19,049 nt of DNA from an uncultured Clostridia bacterium (GTDB lineage Bacteria; Bacillota; Clostridia; Peptostreptococcales; Anaerovoracaceae): the NCBI GenBank assembly GCA_934277495.1, contig CAKQUI010000031.1, positions 1-19,049 of the forward strand, written 5' to 3'. A program made the translations under genes and the position numbers. The notes under the pieces are model-generated. The model was given only the letters and a program-made list of their open reading frames with translations, had not been told where the DNA came from and ran no database searches. Shown piece after piece: positions 14,332 through 19,049 of this stretch. The first letter of the stretch is position 1. Each line of letters opens with the position of its first letter.

Positions 14332-15468
14332 ATGGCTTTATTTAGAAGCAGAAAGATATATGCAGTTCTGGCAATAGCGATGGCATTGTTTCTCTGTCTG
14401 GATACAGGCGTGGCAAGTGCGAAGTCGCTGAGTCAGATAAAAAGCGAGATCAAGGAGAAACAAGCTGAACTTGATTCAGGACAGGAAAAAGAAAAGGATC
14501 TGTCCTCAAAGGTTAATTCTCTCGAGGAGAAGATAAATGAACTTCAGGCGTCTATAGACGAGAACGAGACAAAACTGGAAAAACTCAAGAAAAATCTGAA
14601 GAAGGCTGAAGAAAAAGTCGAGAAGCAGAATGAAGATCTCAGTGCCAGACTCAGGAATATGTACAAGAACGGATCCGTTGGATTCGTAGATGTGCTGTTC
14701 GAGTCCAGCAGCTTTTCCGAGTTCCTGACGAATCTCGATATGGTGGAGCGTATATACCAGGGCGACAAGGATGTCCTCAACGAGCTCCAGAAAGCATATG
14801 ACGAAATAGAAACAAAAAAGAAAAAGGTCGAGACACTTCAGGCAGAACTGAAGGAATCAAAAGAAGTAGCAAGTGCTGAAGTTGCAGAGATCAAAAAAGA
14901 AAAAGAAAAGATCGCTGCATCCAACGAACAGACAGAAAAGATGCTGGACAATCTCAATGATGAGGCAGATGCCATAACTGCCAAGATACAGGCAGAAGCT
15001 GCAGCAAGAGCTAAAAAGTCAGCGTCGTCAGGTTCGTCGGGTTCTTCTTCATCCAGTTCATCCGGAAGCTCCAAAAGCTCCGGAGGCGGCAGACTGGGAT
15101 GGCCTTGCAGCGGCACCATAACTTCTGAACAGGGCTGGAGGATACATCCGATATTCGGGTACAAGAAATACCATTCGGGCATGGACATCGGTGTGGCGTA
15201 CGGCACGCCGATAAAGGCGGCGGCATCAGGAACCGTTATCCAGGCTTCATGGTACGGCGGATACGGATACTGCGTGATAATCGACCATGGTGGCGGACTT
15301 TCAACGCTGTACGGTCACAATTCGTCCCTCTGTGTCAGCTACGGACAGAAGGTGTCAAGGGGACAGGTTATAGCGAAAGCAGGGTCAACAGGATATTCAA
15401 CAGGACCGCACTGCCACTTTGAAGTCAGAGTCAACGGCAGCGTGACGAATCCGAGAAATTATTTATGA
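14332..15468 (+). CDS. Secreted coiled-coil murein hydrolase, PcsB/EnvC-like with M23 peptidase domain
   Basis: A 378-aa exported protein. It has a signal peptide (about 1-30, ending near VASAKS) and a long coiled coil (about 33-222) rich in Glu/Lys/Leu heptads, like the FtsX-binding part of PcsB and EnvC. A flexible Ser/Gly linker (about 230-254) follows, then a LytM/M23 zinc metallopeptidase domain (about 258-378). All four zinc or catalytic-site positions are present: H281, D285, H360 and H362. It should therefore be active itself, unlike E. coli EnvC, which lacks activity and only activates amidases. Streptococcal PcsB has a CHAP domain instead, so this is a functional counterpart, not an orthologue by domain. 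AGGAGGT (14315-14321) is a consensus RBS 10 bases upstream. It sits directly after ftsX, whose extracellular loop probably gates it. Confidence 0.93.
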   Translation: MALFRSRKIYAVLAIAMALFLCLDTGVASAKSLSQIKSEIKEKQAELDSGQEKEKDLSSKVNSLEEKINELQASIDENETKLEKLKKNLKKAEEKVEKQNEDLSARLRNMYKNGSVGFVDVLFESSSFSEFLTNLDMVERIYQGDKDVLNELQKAYDEIETKKKKVETLQAELKESKEVASAEVAEIKKEKEKIAASNEQTEKMLDNLNDEADAITAKIQAEAAARAKKSASSGSSGSSSSSSSGSSKSSGGGRLGWPCSGTITSEQGWRIHPIFGYKKYHSGMDIGVAYGTPIKAAASGTVIQASWYGGYGYCVIIDHGGGLSTLYGHNSSLCVSYGQKVSRGQVIAKAGSTGYSTGPHCHFEVRVNGSVTNPRNYL

Positions 15469-15480
15469 TAAGGCAGGCTG

Positions 15481-17112
15481 ATGAGAAATGCTGAGGAAAT
15501 ACTCAGAGCGGTTCTGAGTAAAAGAAATATAGTGTCAGATGAAGATATTACAGAATATCTTTCAGAAAGACCGCAGAAAACGTATGATCCGTTTCTGATG
15601 CTGGATATGGAGGCAGGAGTCGATCTGCTGCTGTCAGAGGCCGATGCAGGGACGAAGATCTGCATATACGGCGACTATGACGCAGACGGCGTTACATCTA
15701 TATGTATACTGTCATCTGTACTGAGCTGTATCACGAAAAACTTTACATACTATATACCTTCGAGATTCAACGAAGGCTATGGACTTAATAAAGATGCTGT
15801 ATACAGGATCAGTCAGGCGGGGGCAGGACTCATCGTCACTGTCGACTGCGGCAGCGTATCGTATGAAGAAGTGGAGTATGCCAAGCAGCTGGGTATGAAA
15901 GTCATCGTGACAGATCACCATAATATAGATGATGTCAAGGCAGACTGCATACTCATAAACCCTCATCAGAAGGAATGTACATATCCTTTCAGCGAGCTGG
16001 CAGGATGCGGCGTGGCGTTCAAGATGTGTCAGGCCATCCAGAAGCGGAGAAAGCTCCCTAAAAAAGTGCTGAATGATGTGCTGGATCTTGCAGCTATCGG
16101 TACTGTGGGGGATATAGTCAGTCTTACAGACGAAAACAGGACCATAGTCAAATACGGACTCAACCGGATAAATTCAAGGAGCCGCAGATCGCTGGCAGCA
16201 CTGTCATCGGCAATAAAAGTGCCATGGATGACATCTGAAGGTATCGCTTTCGGCATAGCGCCGCATATCAATGCTGCAGGGCGCATGTCCTCAGCCAGAG
16301 AAGCTGTGAAGCTGCTGCAGGCAGAAGATGAAAGCACGATACAGATACAGGTGGAGAAACTTGTAGAGCTGAACAGTACACGGAAGCAGAAACAGGAAGA
16401 GGCGTACAATGAATGCGTCGATATGATCAGCGGAGATGAAGATATCATAATACTTCATATGGATGATATCCACGAAGGTATAGGCGGTATAGCTGCAGGC
16501 AAGATAAAAGAAAATTATTACAGACCGGTGATAATAGTGACTCCTTCGGGAGAAGGATATATCAAAGGGACCGGCAGGAGTATCCCGCAGATAGATATAT
16601 ACAAACTGCTGAAGCGCCACGAAGGATTTTTTGAAAGATTCGGAGGACATCACAGTGCCTGCGGATTCCTGATGAAGAGCGATCTTTATGATGAGTTCAA
16701 GTCTGCACTTCAGGAAGATGTAGCATCGATGAAACTGCAGCAGCCGGATCTGCTGGAAAAAGAGCTTATGTGGGATATAGAGATCCGTCCTGAGGAAATG
16801 ACAGTTGAACTGGCACACACTCTTGATCTGATGGAGCCTTTCGGAGAAGGTAATCCGAGACCTGTATTCCTGATGAAAAACATACAGATCGATTCAGTCA
16901 GATTCCTGGGAGACGGGACACATGCAGGTCTGTTTGTAAGCAGTGCACAAGGCCAGCCCGGAGGTGGCGCCGACTGCATACTTTTCAGAAGAGCGCAGGA
17001 GTTTTCCGATGTACTCAGACCCGGTGTCCGGGTGGACATCACAGGCACCGTAAAACTCAAAGAGTGGCGTGGGCGTGAAAGCGTGCAGTTTGTTATTGAG
17101 GAGATAATATAG
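15481..17112 (+). CDS. recJ: Single-stranded-DNA-specific exonuclease RecJ
   Basis: A 543-aa cytosolic 5'-3' exonuclease of the DHH superfamily acting in recombination, mismatch and base-excision repair. Motif I is YGDYDADG (63-70), the DHH motif is D145-H146-H147, and further metal-site residues appear in VTVDCG. The DHHA1 part contains GIAAGKIKE and GGHHSACGF (388 onward), and a C-terminal OB-like domain ends the protein. The length is near that of E. coli RecJ and lacks the long C-terminal extension of some Bacillus forms. The RBS AAGGCAGG precedes the ATG at 15481. It starts 12 bases after the hydrolase gene and its TAG overlaps the GTG start of the protease by one base. A repair enzyme is thus locked into a cell-wall operon. 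Confidence 0.95.
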   Translation: MRNAEEILRAVLSKRNIVSDEDITEYLSERPQKTYDPFLMLDMEAGVDLLLSEADAGTKICIYGDYDADGVTSICILSSVLSCITKNFTYYIPSRFNEGYGLNKDAVYRISQAGAGLIVTVDCGSVSYEEVEYAKQLGMKVIVTDHHNIDDVKADCILINPHQKECTYPFSELAGCGVAFKMCQAIQKRRKLPKKVLNDVLDLAAIGTVGDIVSLTDENRTIVKYGLNRINSRSRRSLAALSSAIKVPWMTSEGIAFGIAPHINAAGRMSSAREAVKLLQAEDESTIQIQVEKLVELNSTRKQKQEEAYNECVDMISGDEDIIILHMDDIHEGIGGIAAGKIKENYYRPVIIVTPSGEGYIKGTGRSIPQIDIYKLLKRHEGFFERFGGHHSACGFLMKSDLYDEFKSALQEDVASMKLQQPDLLEKELMWDIEIRPEEMTVELAHTLDLMEPFGEGNPRPVFLMKNIQIDSVRFLGDGTHAGLFVSSAQGQPGGGADCILFRRAQEFSDVLRPGVRVDITGTVKLKEWRGRESVQFVIEEII

Positions 17113-18275
17113 TGGAGACAAAACAGAAAAAACCGATATTATATATGCTCATAGCTTTTTTGCTGGGCATAGTAGTTGCAAGCGGAGTTCTTTTACTGAT
17201 AACTAAAGGCGTTTTTGGATATGTCAGCATACCGAAATCGACATATACCAAACTGGCAGATACGTATTCCAGATATCAGAAACTTGAAGGTCTTTATGAA
17301 TGTATAGATGAGAATTATTATAAAGACATCAAAGAGGAAGACCTCATAAACGGTGCATGCAAAGGTCTTGTGGCAGGGCTTGATGATCCGTACTCGTCAT
17401 ATATGACTGCAACGGAATATGATTCATGGAAAGCGTCAGCTACCGGGAGCTATTCAGGGATAGGTGTGACTTTCACAAAAGATGACAAGGGTTATGTGAT
17501 AGTAGGCATATCAAAAGGTTCGCCGGCTGCTGAAAGCGATATGAAAGCCGGAGACTATATACTCAAGATAGACGGTAAAGAATACAGCGACATGGATGTC
17601 ATGGCGACTGCCATAAGAGGTAAAAAGGGCACTAAAGTCAAAGTGACGTATTACCATGACGGCAAGCAGAAGGATGTAACACTCGTCAGAGACGATATCG
17701 TTCAGGAAAGCGTGTCTGATAAAATGATAAACAAGGATACCGGATATATCCAGATATCGAGTTTTATCGAGAATACAGGTGAAGATTTCGATAAAGCCCT
17801 GAAAAAAATAGAAAAAAACGGTGCGAAGAACCTTATTCTCGACCTCAGGGACAACGGCGGAGGTCTTGTGGATTCCAGCATCGATGTTGCGGATGAATTC
17901 CTCGACAAGGGTACAGTGACATATACAGAAGACAAAAATGGCAAAAAGAAATACTACAAGTCGGCGGACGGAAAGACAGACCTGAAGACCGTAGTGCTCG
18001 TGAATGAAAACAGCGCCAGTGCATCTGAGATACTGGCAGCAGCGATGAAGGACAACGGCTATAAGATAGTCGGTCAGAATACTTTTGGCAAAGGCGTCAT
18101 ACAGTCAACAGCTGAACTCAAAGACGGATCGGCACTGAAACTTACGATAATGCAGTATTTCTCTCCTAAAGGACACAAAGTCCATAAAAAAGGCGTTAAA
18201 CCTGATTATGTCGTGAAAAACGACAGCAAATCAAGCGATGATAAACAGCTTGACAAAGCCTTGAGTTTGTTTTGA
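17112..18275 (+). CDS. Membrane-anchored S41 C-terminal processing protease with PDZ domain
   Basis: A 387-aa CtpA/CtpB-like serine protease that cleaves protein C-termini outside the membrane. An N-terminal anchor helix lies at about 8-32, a PDZ domain at about 100-185, and the S41 core after it. The catalytic residues appear intact: S303 in NSASASE, K327 in FGKGVIQ, and Q331 four residues on, as in the CtpB Ser-Lys-Gln triad. LRDNGGGLVDSS is the usual substrate-cleft segment. The start is GTG 17112, overlapping the recJ TAG; GAGGAG (17099-17104) lies 7 bases upstream, and no in-frame ATG is near. A ctp gene after ftsEX-hydrolase genes is a recurring arrangement in Clostridia, and the protease may process or turn over the hydrolase. 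No convincing terminator follows, only a 5-bp hairpin at 18281-18296. Confidence 0.94.
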   Translation: METKQKKPILYMLIAFLLGIVVASGVLLLITKGVFGYVSIPKSTYTKLADTYSRYQKLEGLYECIDENYYKDIKEEDLINGACKGLVAGLDDPYSSYMTATEYDSWKASATGSYSGIGVTFTKDDKGYVIVGISKGSPAAESDMKAGDYILKIDGKEYSDMDVMATAIRGKKGTKVKVTYYHDGKQKDVTLVRDDIVQESVSDKMINKDTGYIQISSFIENTGEDFDKALKKIEKNGAKNLILDLRDNGGGLVDSSIDVADEFLDKGTVTYTEDKNGKKKYYKSADGKTDLKTVVLVNENSASASEILAAAMKDNGYKIVGQNTFGKGVIQSTAELKDGSALKLTIMQYFSPKGHKVHKKGVKPDYVVKNDSKSSDDKQLDKALSLF

Positions 18276-18302
18276 TAACGCTTTAGACTGGTAAAGTATT
18301 TC

Positions 18303-18331
18303 TTGACGGTAAACTGCCCCGGTGATATAAT
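18303..18331 (+). promoter_or_regulatory. Sigma-A promoter of the TrpR/YerC-type gene
   Basis: TTGACG (18303-18308) and TATAAT (18326-18331) have an ideal 17-base spacer, matching consensus at 11 of 12 positions. The predicted transcription start near 18338 rules out the in-frame TTG at 18303 as a translation start and supports ATG 18369. Confidence 0.88.
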
Positions 18332-18368
18332 ATCACTGTTAATAACAGGTTATCGAAAGGAGTCATGC

Positions 18369-18683
18369 ATGGCTTACGAGTCAAGATTCAAAAGAGACGA
18401 TATAGATGAACTTTTCAGAGCGATACTGCTGCTTGAGGACGAGGAGGACTGCTACCGGTTTTTCGAGGATATATGCACGATAAACGAGATACATGCGATA
18501 GCTCAGCGACTTCAGGTGGCTAAGCTGCTTTCTGAAAGCAAGACTTACAGTGAGATAGAGCATATCACAAAAGCGTCGACAGCGACCATAAGCCGCATCA
18601 ACAAATGCCTGGTATATGGCGCAGAAGGCTATAAGCGCATACTTGAGAGGATGGCAGACGATCAGGAGCAGGAGGATCAGTAA
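18369..18683 (+). CDS. yerC: TrpR/YerC/YecD-family helix-turn-helix protein
   Basis: A 104-aa all-helical protein of the TrpR-like superfamily, the same length as Bacillus YerC. FLAG-like features of the family are the EDCYRFFEDICTINEIHAIAQRL core, the VAKLLSESKTYSEI segment, and the helix-turn-helix TKASTATISRINKCLVYG, which is nearly identical in wording to known YerC/YecD proteins. These are proposed DNA-binding regulators; the ligand and targets are generally unknown, and tryptophan binding should not be assumed. The ATG is preceded by AAAGGAG (18356-18362) with a 6-base spacer and by its own consensus promoter. It appears to be a short transcription unit ending at a hairpin (18702-18726). 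Confidence 0.9.
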   Translation: MAYESRFKRDDIDELFRAILLLEDEEDCYRFFEDICTINEIHAIAQRLQVAKLLSESKTYSEIEHITKASTATISRINKCLVYGAEGYKRILERMADDQEQEDQ

Positions 18684-18701
18684 TTACAGAAGGATACATT
18701 G

Positions 18702-18730
18702 ATGGCGGTACATTTTGTTCCGCCATTTTG
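18702..18730 (+). terminator. Hairpin after the YerC-type gene, short T run
   Basis: ATGGCGG (18702-18708) pairs with CCGCCAT (18720-18726) around an 11-base loop, followed by TTT then G (18727-18730). The seven-pair GC-rich stem with a short T stretch suggests a weak or partial intrinsic terminator. The next gene begins only 9 bases later. Confidence 0.55.
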
Positions 18731-18738
18731 ATAATAAT

Positions 18739-19049
18739 ATGGAATTATATATCATCGAAGATTACAGAGACATATTCCCCGGCATGAAAGGCAAAGCTCT
18801 GACAGAGCAGCTGATAAAAGATATCTTCAAAGATAAAGGCATAGAGGATGTATGTATAGGCCGCACAGATAGAGGCAAGCCGTATCTTTGCGGCAGAGAT
18901 GACATCTTCTTTTCGGTAAGCCACAGTGGCAGATATTTCGCACTGCTGGTGGCAGACTCGCCTGTGGGTGTTGACATACAGGAGGAGAGCCGGGCGAATA
19001 CAGCGTCTATAAGCAGAAAGTATTTCACAGACTATGAAGCTGATATAGT
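18739..19049 (+). CDS. 4'-phosphopantetheinyl transferase, Sfp/HetI type (3' end outside window)
   Basis: The first 103 codons of a gene that runs off the right edge. The protein transfers the phosphopantetheine arm of CoA to carrier-protein serines, as needed for fatty acid, polyketide or peptide synthesis. Family signs, in order, are GRTDRGKPYL, FSVSHSGRYFALLVAD, VGVDIQEE with the Mg2+-binding aspartate, and the beginning of the F-x3-E motif in KYFTDYEADI. Because of this layout it is Sfp-type rather than the short AcpS type. The start at ATG 18739 gives a normal N-terminus but has no Shine-Dalgarno sequence; an in-frame TTG at 18715 lies inside the hairpin and is less likely. Its expression may depend on read-through past that hairpin. 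Confidence 0.88.
   Translation, partial: MELYIIEDYRDIFPGMKGKALTEQLIKDIFKDKGIEDVCIGRTDRGKPYLCGRDDIFFSVSHSGRYFALLVADSPVGVDIQEESRANTASISRKYFTDYEADI

Noticed and set aside
15019..15093. Ser/Gly-rich repeat in the hydrolase gene as a mobile or unstable repeat
   Set aside because: It is a codon-varied low-complexity linker typical of secreted M23 proteins, not a DNA-level tandem repeat.
18281..18296. CTTTA/TAAAG hairpin after the ctp gene as a terminator
   Set aside because: It has only five AT-rich pairs and a short T stretch, too weak to call.
18303..18368. In-frame TTG at 18303 as start of the YerC-type gene
   Set aside because: It is the first base of the -35 box; ATG 18369 has AAAGGAG and gives the normal family length.

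Overview
The window looks like a stretch of chromosome from a low-to-mid GC, Gram-positive anaerobe of the class Clostridia. This is inferred from several signs. The genes lie densely on one strand and use AGA/ATA codons heavily. Ribosome binding sites are strong AGGAGG-type and promoters are sigma-A type. Transketolase is split into two subunits, there is an EndoA-like MazF, an ftsE-ftsX-pcsB(-like)-recJ-ctp cluster, and a YerC-type TrpR-family protein. A gut or oral Eubacteriales such as Family XIII/Anaerovoracaceae would fit, but I cannot fix the genus from the sequence. All fifteen supported genes are on the + strand. I see no rRNA, tRNA, CRISPR array, insertion sequence or prophage gene.

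Region 1 (1-10030) starts with a noncoding leader and an extended -10 promoter. It then runs as one tightly packed series: a giant multidomain protein of 1617 aa (HD phosphohydrolase, helical repeats, NadD-like nucleotidyltransferase, acetyltransferase-like and phosphoribosyltransferase-like parts); a divergent lactate/malate dehydrogenase-like protein; a two-part flavodoxin-fold protein with a four-cysteine motif; the MgtE magnesium transporter; an NAD(P)HX dehydratase; and a MazF/EndoA RNase with no antitoxin gene next to it. Four of the six touch nicotinamide or flavin nucleotide chemistry by family. The first three genes are the best candidate here for an undescribed system, perhaps acting on a pyridine nucleotide or another nucleotide cofactor. 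That is inference from domains and gene order only.

Region 2 (10031-12606) holds an unusual long hairpin without a U tract, the two transketolase subunits (overlapping by one base), and an intrinsic terminator-like hairpin. The 3' arm of that hairpin is also the ribosome binding site of a small membrane-anchored PrcB-domain protein. A consensus sigma-A promoter follows.

Region 3 (12607-18275) is a cell-envelope operon. FtsE and FtsX form an ABC-type transmembrane signalling complex, and the next gene encodes a secreted coiled-coil plus M23 peptidoglycan hydrolase that such complexes control. RecJ, a DNA repair exonuclease, is inserted with almost no spacing. It is followed by a membrane-anchored PDZ-S41 C-terminal processing protease.

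Region 4 (18276-19049) has a second consensus promoter driving a small TrpR/YerC-type helix-turn-helix protein, a short hairpin, and the start of an Sfp-type 4'-phosphopantetheinyl transferase that runs off the window.
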